Shown here: positions 52,169 through 62,640 of the stretch, piece by piece
How positions within the stretch are numbered: the first letter of the stretch is position 1
Layout of the letters: each line of letters starts with the position of its first letter
Origin: Sipunculus nudus
Taxonomy: Eukaryota > Annelida > Sipuncula > Golfingiida > Sipunculidae
Direction: 5' to 3'
Assembly (NCBI GenBank): GCA_026874595.1
Contig: CM049318.1
Coordinates: 22,789,456-22,853,455 of the forward strand
DNA length: 64,000 nucleotides
Made by a program: the position numbers and the translations under genes
Notes under the pieces: generated by a model
What the model was told of the DNA's origin: nothing
Seen by the model: the letters and a program-made list of their open reading frames with translations, nothing else
Databases searched by the model: none

Positions 52169-55100
52169 TCATTTTTATAATTCAGTATTAATACATTATT
52201 TCTTATGGTATTTCTGACAGTTTAAGGTTGTGCGTAATCAAGGATAAAGGAAGACTCAAAAGATTACGTCATCTAGTTTTGCAGGGTATCTATTTTGTTG
52301 CAGCATGAAGGCTTCTTCACATTTCATGGTGACCGTTAGAATCACACCCAGGACGCCCAGACTGACAGCCGCCGCCAGAAACGTCTCCTCGTCCCGCTCA
52401 CGTGATACCGTGATGACGTCACCAGAGGCACACATTAGCTCCATCTCAAGTACCTAGAACCGGTCAGACCAAACCAATAGAAACAACCATCACGTCCACT
52501 GTCACATTAAGGTGTGGATAATTTTGGAATAGGAAATATAAATGTACCCATATCCATACCACACTTCTACTATAAGAACTGCACAATAACAAATGAAGCA
52601 AGGAACGATTTGAACTGTGAGTTCAAAAGAAAAGCGTTAATTATATAGACCTTTCCTATTCCATAGAAAGCCAGGAGTTTTTTATAAGATATTGTAGATA
52701 AAATGAAAATATACTTTAGTAGAGGCATATTCTGGCTGCGTTTACTTACGTAAGAGGATAGGTTGCCGAATTTGCCGCCTGAGCCGTGAGTGCCGGTAGA
52801 TATAGCGCCCCCTATACTGACATGAGGATTGATACCTTGCCTGGAATTTAAAAATCATCGTTTCAGCTCCGGGAATAGCAAATGAATGTGTACACTTAAT
52901 ACAATTATTATACAAAATATACATAAACTTATATATTAAGAAATTTAATTGTTATATATAGAATTTATAACTTGCTTTGTCCTCATATGTTCCCTCGTGC
53001 AGACTACACCATAAGCAGAATTTTGTCATTGGATGTGTCACTTGTACTAAAATATACTTTACCCCCCCCCCCCCCCCCCCAAAAAAAAAAAAAATATATC
53101 AGTAAGATATAAAAGTCTGGATGAAAATTCTATCATTAACGTGATGTTCGATTTAACCATCAGTATATGTATATTAGTTTAACCTGACATCAGTGATACA
53201 TGGGGGCTGAAGAAAGCCTATGCTTACGTGCTTAGCGCCAGTCCGTTCTTGGCCAAAGATTCATTCAAATCGGCGATCTTAGCTCCCGACTCCACTTTTA
53301 CTGTACAGTTCTTTTGGTCCATCTGGAGAATATATTTTATAGTAAAATCTCTTTATTAGGACCACATTTAAACGGGACCATTAAGGCCTATTGTTCCGAG
53401 GCGTTAGACACAACCTCAGCGCTGCCCTGGAAACACCACAGCTTTCTGTTCTATCTCACGCAGTCCGCTAAAGCTCGTTAGTCAGAGAGTCAGTAACTGA
53501 GCAGTAAAACACAGGATTAACATCGAACAGAATTATGAAAGCGAACTATGTTTCTGGAAGTATGTGAATTAAGTCTCTATAAACTCCTCGATATATTATT
53601 ATTTGGTTTATCATCACGGGTAGGCACGATGTCCAAGGTAAAACGTTTCTTCGGGGAAAATTATAGAACTGTTCAGTTACCTCGATATAAAGTATATTTG
53701 GTTAGCATAATTTTCTATTGGTCTATGTTAAATTGAGCATGGTGAGGTGACTTACGTTTAGGATTTTGTTGAAATTTTTCATACAGATCAAATAGTCCTC
53801 CGTACAGGCCAGACCGGTCAAGGACTGTCCCTCCCCGACCACACGCACTGTCTTATCAGCTCGTCGGGCGCCATCTAAAATCTAAAGGTAAAACAAGTTA
53901 TAATGCCGCATGCAGAAGTATATTTGTCATGCATGTCTATTAACACAGCAGGGTTTACTCACGAAGGCAAAGCTTTGTCTTGCTTTCAAGGTGTTAAGGA
54001 ACAGTTTGTTGTTCTAGTTTCTAGTCTCCGGCAAACAGAATATATGGTACATGTATGGTACAATATATAAACGGGATTTACAGTACGTTAATTACGAAAT
54101 ATGATTATTGGTTGTGATCATGTGAAACCCGTGTAAACGATAAATTACCAAAACAGAGATCTGTTATAATAAATAATATTCCAAATAAAGTTTTAATAAG
54201 AAAAAAAGCAAGGTTATACTGGTCTGTTTAGACGTCAGATGAAGTTAAACTATAGTATTGATGATATTCTGTAGGAATGAAGACTATTAACGAGAGATTC
54301 AAAGTACATGACCGAACATTTCTTTAGTATGAAGCCTGGCTAGATAGAGACCAATATACAACAGATATACAAACCTATCGAAATAAACCAAAGTTCTGGG
54401 AAATAGGCTTAGACAGCTCATTTACTCACCTGGCGAAGCTGGTCGACTGACTCCGGTACAAAATAAAGTTCTGGTTCGCAGCTACAGGTGTTACCCCAGG
54501 TTTTAAACTGGAAACCCTGGATTCCGAGATGCTGAAAAGATGAATCGATCAATAAATAATGTTATTTTTTATCGCTTTAGAATATATGAAACTTGCTTTT
54601 AGTACATATGACCCCGAATATCAGTCCGTGCAACAATCAGCGGATTATACAAGGGCACCGCAAAGCTGAGCATCCCCTCGCACAGGGCATAATTATAATT
54701 GGTAAATCACACAGTGTGAAAATGAATAGGGCAGCTCTCTTGGTTTCACCTTTACTCCTGTGACCTCAAACTAAATTAGGTTATTCATTCAAAGGCAATG
54801 GGTGGATGAGCGATATGAGCAAGATGACACTGACAGGTGTAGGTCAAACGGTTTTGCTTTAAAGGGTCCACAACTTTTTTTAGAAGTGGGCCTTGTGGCC
54901 ATGATCTTTGACCCAATGACCTCAAAATCAATAAGGTGGATCATTTTTAGGTGCATGAGCCATATATTCAAGATGAAAGGTTCTGGTCAAACGGTTCAGC
55001 TTTAAATAGGTCCACAACTTTTCAAGAAGTGGGCCTTTGTGCCATGAACTTTGACCCAATGACCTCAAAATCAATAAGGTGGATCATTTTTAGGTGCATG

Positions 55101-56861
55101 AGCCATATATTCAAGATAAAGGTTTTGGTCAAAAGGTTTGGCTTTAAATAGATCCACTACTTTTTCAAGAAGTGGGTCTCGTGGCATGACCTTAGACAGT
55201 CTATAAAATATCGAAAATCTGAGTTAAACTCAGGTTTATATATTAAAGACGTTTAATTGCATCAAAATCTACATGGAGAACTGTTTATATTACCCAAAAA
55301 GGTTCTTCAGGGATGTGACCCCAGTGAACCCCCCCCCCCCCCCCCCAACACCTTCATTGATATTACCTTTTTATAGTGGTTTGGACCAAACGACCTTGGT
55401 CACGAATCTGTTACATCGTATACACATGTGTAAAACACTCTAGAAAAATGCATATGTATTGCCGATTTAATAAAACAAAAGAAGCAACTATATATGTGCA
55501 CATATATTCATAATGAATATACATGTATATTGCCAAATGCGATTCAGCCCCGAGATGCACTAGCACATGGTGAAAAGGGAATGTCTCTGACCTTCATCGC
55601 TTGTCTCGGCCTCAAGGTGTGCCGCAGTGTTTTTTTTTGTTTTTTTTTTTATTGTCACTCAGCCGATTTCTCTCAGCAACTTCTCCGTGGCATCAGCAAA
55701 AAAAATTCCCGTTTGAAATGCCGGGACAGATGTCAAGCGTGTCTTAAGCGTGTCATCGAGGCGCCCGTTCTCCATGGATTCGTCGTAGCTATGTTAATCC
55801 CTTGTTGTTATAGCTGACTATATATCACCTGAATGTGGATAAAGGAGCACTGGATAAAAAATATCGATATGTTTGATCTCTGTCCGCAGTTAATGTGTTA
55901 CTTTAATTTTCAGTTCCGTGCAACTAACTGAGGAGTCTTATCTCATCAGGAGTATGAATGTGCTTTTTTGTGTGTGTGTGTGTGTGAGCGTGTGTGTGTA
56001 TGAGGGAGGGTGTGTGTGTGTGATACACTCACTGGATGTAAAACTCTCTAGCCCAAAACAACTTATTATGACGAAATCTTTATTCTAGATAATGCAAACA
56101 TCCTACATGTTGGGGGTCGCCATTTTGTTTACAAACCCGTCTCTGCGTTCACTTATTAGGCACCTATTCCATTGTTCATTCGTGCATAAGTGCCTTTGCA
56201 TTTGTGAATATTCCTTGATACCGTTCCTGGATCCGCATCATATGTGACGGATCCACACCTTTTTTCCAATTCTTCACGGGCCGAATGATTTCTAAAGATT
56301 CCGTTCATGCTTGCGTGTTTTATGTTGTTAACAACACACACACACGCACAGGAAAACACAAACGGGGAATAAGGCATGTATACCCGCCTGGCGAAGGCAA
56401 TAACTTTGCTGGCCATGCCAGAATCTGGATCGGATACAGAATCCTCAAAAGAAAAAAAAAGGGGGGGGGGGGGCACTGTTAAAAAACAAGTTTGTAGGTG
56501 GCACAGGGAAACAAGTTTGTAGGTGGCACAGGGAAACAAGTTTGTAGTGACGTTAAATTCATATGTGTAAGGTAGGAAATAGTGCGGGTTGCAAAAGTAG
56601 GCACTTTTTTCGGTATTAAACGGGTATTTTTTTTTTATTTCCCAGATATTTTATTGTCTGACAGGAGAGCACGTCCACCCAATACGTCCCTTCTACATCC
56701 GCCCCTGCTGGCTGCCAGTGCTGTACTTTGACCTTCTCTGTGCACGTTAAGCCAACCATGCGGTATACACATGCATCTAGCACCGAATATTAATTATTTT
56801 ACTAAACATCGGCGCAAACAGACAAATGCCCAATGCTTACCTCCATACCCGGTCCAGACAT
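45982..56861 (-). CDS. GULO: Copy D: L-gulonolactone oxidase-like protein, 12 exons, intact (446 aa)
   Basis: Predicted FAD-dependent aldonolactone oxidase; in vertebrates GULO makes ascorbate from L-gulono-1,4-lactone at the ER membrane. Exons, in order, on the complement: 56841-56861, 54430-54531, 53756-53881, 53228-53322, 52750-52840, 52268-52453, 51963-52070, 51182-51261, 49637-49786, 47384-47545, 46713-46803, 45982-46110. All introns are GT-AG and every phase fits, giving 1341 nt with TGA at 45982-45984; rat GULO has 440 residues. The N-terminal FAD-binding (PCMH) domain covers about residues 20-190, with the second FAD loop STGTHGSG at 129-136. The ALO domain follows, with a hydrophobic segment near 250-275 and the family motif HWAK at 401-404. 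The residue aligned with the covalent-FAD histidine is Gln60. The start gives MSGPGME; Met6 aligns with the start of copy A. No lesion was found. Substrate and flavin linkage are inferred, not shown. Confidence 0.9.
48266..49125. repeat. Tandem-core repeat with AAGGGCACCGCGAAGCGGAG header, copy D intron 9
   Basis: Header ACAAGGGCACCGCGAAGCGG, then about four ~190-nt units (blocks GTGAGCCATATGAGCAAGATG, GGTTTTGGTCAAACGGTTTG, GTGGCCGTGACCTTTGACCC, CTCAAAATCGATAGG), ending in a GGACGGACAGACGGACAG stretch. A second copy with the same header lies at 54650-55200. Confidence 0.8.
49924..50826. mobile_element. 0.9-kb inverted-repeat element with 7-bp target duplication, copy D intron 8
   Basis: Begins CAGGGGCGTAGCCAAGG and ends with the inverted partner CCTGGCTACGCCCCTG; GGGGCCATG/CATGGCCCC continue the pairing. 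CACTAAT flanks it directly on both sides (49917-49923 and 50827-50833). This terminus type is widespread in animal hAT-like MITEs. The interior holds an (AT)n tract, a tRNA-like SINE head on the minus strand near 50130-50225, and an inner GGATCCGCCACTG end that suggests nesting. No transposase was seen. Confidence 0.75.
50029..50080. repeat. (AT)n tract
   Basis: AT run inside the 0.9-kb inverted-repeat element of copy D intron 8. Confidence 0.95.
52115..52166. repeat. (AT)n tract
   Basis: AT run in copy D intron 6. Confidence 0.95.
54650..55200. repeat. Second tandem-core repeat of the same family, copy D intron 1
   Basis: Header ACAAGGGCACCGCAAAGCTG followed by about three ~150-190-nt units with the same blocks as 48266-49125. 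The GGACGGACAGACGG end is missing, so this copy is truncated or diverged at the right. Confidence 0.8.
55201..56487. other. Copy D intron 1, unrecognised part
   Basis: Contains a C run (55329-55346) and GT-rich stretches near 55970. A 127-codon minus frame (56156-56539) overlaps a G run and the 27-bp repeat and shows no known motif. Confidence 0.4.
56488..56546. repeat. Short tandem repeat, 27-bp unit, copy D intron 1
   Basis: GAAACAAGTTTGTAGGTGGC and its continuation CACAGG repeat two and a half times with no visible change. Confidence 0.8.
56841..56861 (-). other. GULO: Copy D exon 1 with start codon
   Basis: Short first coding exon reading MSGPGME and ending at a GTAAGC donor. It joins in phase 0 to exon 2 (HLGIQGFQF). 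An in-frame TGA lies five codons upstream of the first ATG, so translation cannot start earlier in this exon. The second ATG (56844-56846) aligns with the sole ATG of copy A (ATG GAG, then the donor), so the ancestral start is probably Met6 and the first ATG is an extension particular to D. Confidence 0.8.
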
Positions 56862-57437
56862 GGTTTGTGTTCACCCGCTCTGCTTCAGGTTGGACCATCA
56901 AAGGTGACAGGTTCCTACAGTCACCGCATCGACGCCCCAGTGATCACGCTCTATCCGTCTCTGCACGCTGCACTTTTTTTTTATCTCAGTATATATGCCT
57001 ATAAATATTACACTATGTAGTAGAAACGGCGTATATCAACCACACATGTTCCCCAAGTAAACAAAATAAAGTATGTTATGTAGCACCTGTTCACTGGCGT
57101 GGAAGGCGTCCTCTGTTCAAGGTTCACTCGCTTTTCACCGCCCGGGGAGATTAGGTGTGATGAAAAGCCGAGTCACATTTAGTCATGATTAACAACCACA
57201 TGAATACAGGGAAAGGGGGGGGGGGTTGGAAGGGGAGTGGGGGTTATTATTGGCGAGTCACGCGGGAAAGCACACATTTCCGAGATGGTATGTATGCTGC
57301 TATGGTAGTTTTAACCAGTTTGAAAGCCACATATATACATATCATACGTACACAAACACATTTACCAAAATACACACTTTCACATAATAGACATACACAC
57401 AGATATATGTAAATTCACAGACATACATATACTGTTT
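56862..57437. other. 5' flank of copy D
   Basis: Expected promoter and 5' UTR of the intact gene. On the minus strand TATTTATAG and TATATACTG lie about 130-150 nt upstream of the first ATG and could serve as TATA elements, but AT-rich surroundings make this weak. A G run lies at 57217-57225. Confidence 0.35.
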
Positions 57438-57630
<193 letters not shown>

Positions 57631-57908
57631 CGGGTGCGTAAATATATAGGGTTGATGGGGAGGGACTTAAACCTTTCACTTTTAAGCAAGTGGAGGTGGG
57701 GGATGGGGTCGTTTTGGGCAGATTGAACAATGTAATCACAGCTCTCCCTCCTTCAGCTGTCATGCAAGATCATGATTAATCCATGGAAAATAAAATATAT
57801 AATTGGATTGATAGACTTCAATTCCATTTCTGTCTTTCTGATTAACTGACCTGCACTAACAGACGGGATACAAATTATTTAAAACGACCTCACCCATGCT
57901 TGATACTC

Positions 57909-57909
<1 letters not shown>

Positions 57910-57951
<42 letters not shown>
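57910..57951. repeat. (AAT)n tract
   Basis: About 14 AAT units right of copy D. Confidence 0.95.
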
Positions 57952-57952
<1 letters not shown>

Positions 57953-58054
57953 GATATTTCATTATACGTTGGCCAAGTAGCAAAACCGTCCCAATTATTA
58001 CCAATTAACTTATTGTTTTGTAAAACACGGAATATGTCAATCGGATCACGCGTT

Positions 58055-58135
58055 CTGGGACCACGGACGTCCTTGAACTCTCTGGGGAACCACGGACTTA
58101 AGCTACTAACTGAGCCAACCTTCCTTGGAGCACAT
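58055..58135 (-). mobile_element. tRNA-like SINE head right of copy D
   Basis: On the minus strand GTTGGCTCAGTTAGTAGC is a good A box and AGAGAGTTCAAGGAC a weak B box about 35 nt later. Confidence 0.5.
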
Positions 58136-58139
58136 GATT

Positions 58140-59929
58140 AAAGTGCATGAATGATCAGAACACATAAGAACATGTTCATACTTTATCAGTTGGTTGATAA
58201 CATTGAGCTACCTGGGCTATTATTTATTGATCAGCTTTAATGATGGAAAAGTATTTCTTATTTTTATTTATTATTTTATTTCAAAAATGTTTTACCAGGA
58301 TGGCATATTCACCAGAATATGCCGATTTTCAATAGGGTCCTGGGTCCTGTTAATATACACATAAAAGGCAAATTTATGTAAAATTGTAAAATGCTGAACA
58401 TATATAGCATGAAGATAAATACATGCATAGTACGCGAATAGCTGCATAAAAGTCTAGGATAATTGTACACTCTAGGATATTCACTAAAACATATACGACA
58501 ATATGCATTCATATACAAGAATATGACAATGGCAAACATAAGGATGTATATATAAATCATAACATCTTCTGCTATATTAAACTCTGTATAAGGGCTTAAA
58601 AATTCTTGGTAAAAGTCAGAAATCCCACAAAGTAGCAACTAATCCCTGAGAGAAGGACAAGCATATATAATATATAGCAGATATATGTATAAGTATACAT
58701 CTAATTATAGAAATGTTAGGTGGCGTCGTTAAAGTGTTAACTATCCGAGGCTGACTTGGAAATAAGCTGATACAAGGCAGGGATCGGAATAATTAAAACT
58801 ATATATACACTAGCTGGTAAACCCGGTATAAAGGGCTTTTTACCGGGTTTTGGAGATATAATAATTGAGATATATGTTGGCTCATTTTTTATTATAACAG
58901 TTAAAAGAAAATATAGATTTTTAGTGGGTTACTCTCGGAATACGATATGTACAATATACGATATTTTTTACTGTTATTTTGTGGCGCTGTGCTCGTGGCA
59001 AAAATCAAACCCCGGTATGTTTACCTTGAAGACCTGGTCAGTGATGGTTTACATTGCGAACAGGAATGAGACGCGGTAGCATACAGTGTTTTGTTGATTT
59101 GACTGGTTTCTATCATTGGACGTATAAAGAATAGGTTGATGTGAGGAACTCATAAAAGATTAATTGCAAGGAAACTGATCCAGAAGAAGGAAATATGCAA
59201 ACATCGTATGTAGCAGAAGCGGACCCAGCGGGACTCCATGCAGTGGGTCCGTATCCCATTTTCAGCCACCGCAACCTTTTTTTTCCATCGTATCAGACAA
59301 AGTTTGAGGCCTGAAACCCCCGCCACCACCCAACCCCACCCCACCCCAGCCCTGTTCCTGAAATTGGGACCTTGAATTAGGTTTTGTCATTAATCCTCCT
59401 GGGTTGAACTCTCCATTTCATAAAGTGAGAAACGTGATTTTCTCTGTCACTGACCACGCACGTGCGTCAAATCCCTCATTGAAAGCAAGCGTTATTCATA
59501 TAGTCCTTAGTGTTAGAGGTTAAGTGACCACGATGCACGCATTCCGGTGTTTGCTGAAAGCAGTTCGGCTGTTCTCGGTAAAAAAAACCCGGAAAAATCA
59601 CTCAAAATTATATGTATATTAAAAATTATTTATTTTCATATCGCCTTTGTCACTGCGGGGATAATAACCTTTAAAATGAGGTATGGCACAATATTGTACA
59701 CAACGCGGTTTTAGAGAACATTGCGCACAAACGTGAAACCAATTCCTTTTATAAGTATTAGACTAAGATATAGTTGAAAATACATACCTTGATAATGGTG
59801 TACTCATTGGCTTTAAACTAAAACAAAACATCACATTTTTAAATTACGAGAGGTCTAATAAAATGGCTAATATCGGGTATAAGAATACATATAATTATAA
59901 AATGTTATGTCTCGAACTTTTTGTACAAG
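58140..59929. other. Spacer right of copy D
   Basis: No gene recognised. A 10-bp perfect hairpin AAACCCGGTA / TACCGGGTTT lies at 58819-58850. Confidence 0.5.
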
Positions 59930-62640
59930 TACTTAAAATTATCGCTATCTGAGGCGGTCTTTAAACTAAATGGAAGGTGATTCCAAAAACAGGGGCCCGC
60001 GTAACAAGATACTGAACTTAAAACATTAACTTCTGGGCATAGGTAAAGTTAAATTGAGGTTAGCAGAAGATCCTGTTTTGTATGGAATCTCTTGATATTT
60101 ATAAGAGCATTTTTAAATATTTAGGTACGTCTTCAGACAAACAATTATATACAAGTACACACATAAAGTAGCGATACCTTTGCTCCACAGTCATCCAACC
60201 TTGTTTTTTAATTTAAGACGCGTACGATATGTTGCTATCAAAATGTTTTGTTACGATGCGTGCGGCCTTATTCTGTAGTTTTTAGATTCGACTTAAATAT
60301 GATTTAAAACAATCGCCCCAAACAAATATATAGTAATCCATGTGGCTTTGAAAAAGAGCAAAATATATAGTATTTAAACAGGAAGTTCGTATTTTTTTTG
60401 CTGAGTCGGAAAAGTAGTCGTAATTTAGATTTTAATTTTTTTTCACAAGAATTTAATATGTTCTTTTCACATCAGCTTGGAGTCGATGATGACATCAAGT
60501 AATTTTGTGCTATCCACAGGATGTAATACAACATCATTTATAACGATCCTACGATTGGAAGATCGTGTTTTTTTTATTATTTCCAAAAACACTACTGTAG
60601 ATTTCACGGGGTTTATACGAAGTCAGTTATCCTGAAACCATTTAAGAGCGATGTCAATTTGTTTTTGAAGTTGGATTAACGCTGAAACAGTTGAATCTGA
60701 GGACATATACAATGAGACATCATCAGCATAGATCATACATTTTTTGTTTAAATATTTCGGTAAGTCGTTAATGTATAAAAGGAACTAAACTGGTCCTAGG
60801 AGTTCCGTTATCCAAAGCACACTCTTTAGAGAGTACACCATTCCTGTACACTGACTATCGTATTTTAGATAAATAATTTTTAAACCAAATGAGTTCAATA
60901 TCTATGATGCCGTATTGCTATAATTTACGTAATATAATGGAATGATTTAGGCTATCAAATCCCTTTTTTATGTCCAAAAGGCAGGCTGTTTTAATCTTAT
61001 TCTTGTTAATATTAATTAGACATTCATCAGCAATGGTGTGTAATGCTAGAGTTGGAGATCTATTTGCCAGATAAGCGAACCGTTTATCCGAGAATATTAG
61101 ATTTTCATGGAAAAACGAGATTAAATTATACTTGACGAATTTTATAATATTTTAGGTATATGAACAATAATAGACATTGGTCAATAATTGTTTGTATCAC
61201 TCTTGGCACCCGCACTTTTATATATAGGAACGATCTTTGCAGTTTTCCAGTCATCAGGAATTAAGCCACATTGAAGAGAAAGATTAAACAAATACGCAAG
61301 ACTAGGTGCAATAAATGGAACGGCTATTTTAAGGAAAAACCCCGACATGCCAAGAATAAAGTCACTAACATGAGACTTAACTTTCAATAATTGAGATATA
61401 ACAAAATGAGTAGATACAGTAGGAAAATGAAAAGATTTTGAAGGATTCTTTAGAGATTCATGGGTATTAACCATGTGTACACTGCCAGTAGGGTTGGCAT
61501 TTTGAAAACTGTTACTAATGTTTGCTCCAACAGTACTGAAAAATATCATTGAACGTATCAGGTTTAATGTCGGATGTAGTAAAATTACTTGACGACCAGA
61601 CGGTATTATCCGTTTTAAGGCTTTCCAGATACCTCTTGAATTTTATCAAATCTAAAAAGAGTATGATTATCAATTATAATTTCAGAGTCATTTAAATTTT
61701 TAGAGAGCCACGATTCAGTAATAATAAAAACATGCGGTTTTAACTGAGATTAAATTAAAGGAATCTCACGTAATTTTGGGAGTAAGCTGCGAACATTAAG
61801 ATGTGCTTATAATGTACCTTTAGAGGTTAACTTATTTCGCTTGTGTTTGAAAGACGAATATAAATCGGCATCATTAATATTTAAACGAGATTTTTTTTCT
61901 AAATTTAAATCAGGTATCGGTAGATTGGACGCCGTGGGAATAGGACTGCTAAACATATTCTATGGACTCGGTAAGATTATCCATAGTATTAGTCTTATGA
62001 AGAATATCAACAAGTGTTGTAAAATTGTTCTGCACGATTTTTACAACCTTTTATGTTAAGGTGAACTCCATCTCCTCCTATTCAATGGGAATCAATGGTC
62101 CAAGAATGACCATTTATTATTTGTGCAAATAACTTCAATGTCCGCATTGACCAGTCGAACAGTTTTATCTTTAGCAGTTGTGCGTCTTCTTTTGATCACA
62201 GAACTAAGGATGAATTGGTGATCTCCTTATTGTTGCTCAAGACTGACTCTAGATCCCTGAGCTGCTTAATGTTAGTTGGTGCGGATTCATGTTCAATATG
62301 GTTAGTGCCAACATGAATGATAACAGCATCATCATTAGCGGCACAAGTGATAATATGTTGGATAGTAACACACTGAGTTTTTTTTTTTTTTGTGATTGAA
62401 ACATCAGCAGCTTCCTCAAGTGAAACAACATCGTCTTTTTGTCATCGAGTCACCAAGTATCGTAACGCCAAGTGTTTGACTTTTATTGAATGGGGTGTCT
62501 TTCGGTGTGACAGTACTGTGTATGTTGTGTGAATCAAGGCTGACAGGTGAAACCTGAAAATTCATTCAGATCCTCAACATCAGATGCTGAGATTCCTCCC
62601 CCGGAGAGAGCCATCAGACTTGCTCTCATGTATCACAGCT
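59930..62640 (-). mobile_element. Degenerate CR1-like LINE with SGNH esterase, truncated endonuclease and RT
   Basis: Read on the minus strand. An ORF1-like start near 62614 leads to an SGNH hydrolase domain: L-G-D-S-M-T near 62450 (nucleophile block), I-I-H-V-G-T-N near 62310 (GTND block) and G-D-G-V-H-L-N near 62070 (Asp-His block). A remnant of an apurinic endonuclease start follows near 61800-61680, with P-D-V-F and T-E-S-W-L-like residues across frames. The RT begins near 61550 with I-A-P-S-L-A-Y-L-F-N-L-S-L and P-D-D-W-K-T-A-K-I-V-P-I-Y-K, and has Y-A-D-D at about 60730. Much of the endonuclease is deleted and several frames are broken. The 5' and 3' ends are approximate. Confidence 0.75.
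61181..61549 (-). pseudogene. LINE reverse transcriptase N-terminal part, longest open piece
   Basis: 122-codon open frame on the minus strand ending in A-K-S-D-T-N-N-Y, where intact elements continue R-P-I-S. The fingers-domain motifs A-P-S-L-A-Y-L-F-N-L-S-L and I-P-D-D-W-K identify it as CR1-clade RT. The continuation at lower coordinates is readable after frameshifts. Confidence 0.75.

Noticed and set aside
56156-56539. 127-codon minus-strand frame in copy D intron 1
   Set aside because: It runs through a G run and a 27-bp tandem repeat and has no recognisable domain.
59788-59817. A 30-nt mini-exon (minus strand, AG before and GTATGT after) that would join in phase to copy D exon 2
   Set aside because: It has no in-frame ATG and no similarity to the family, while 56841-56861 supplies an in-phase ATG and matches copy A exon 1.
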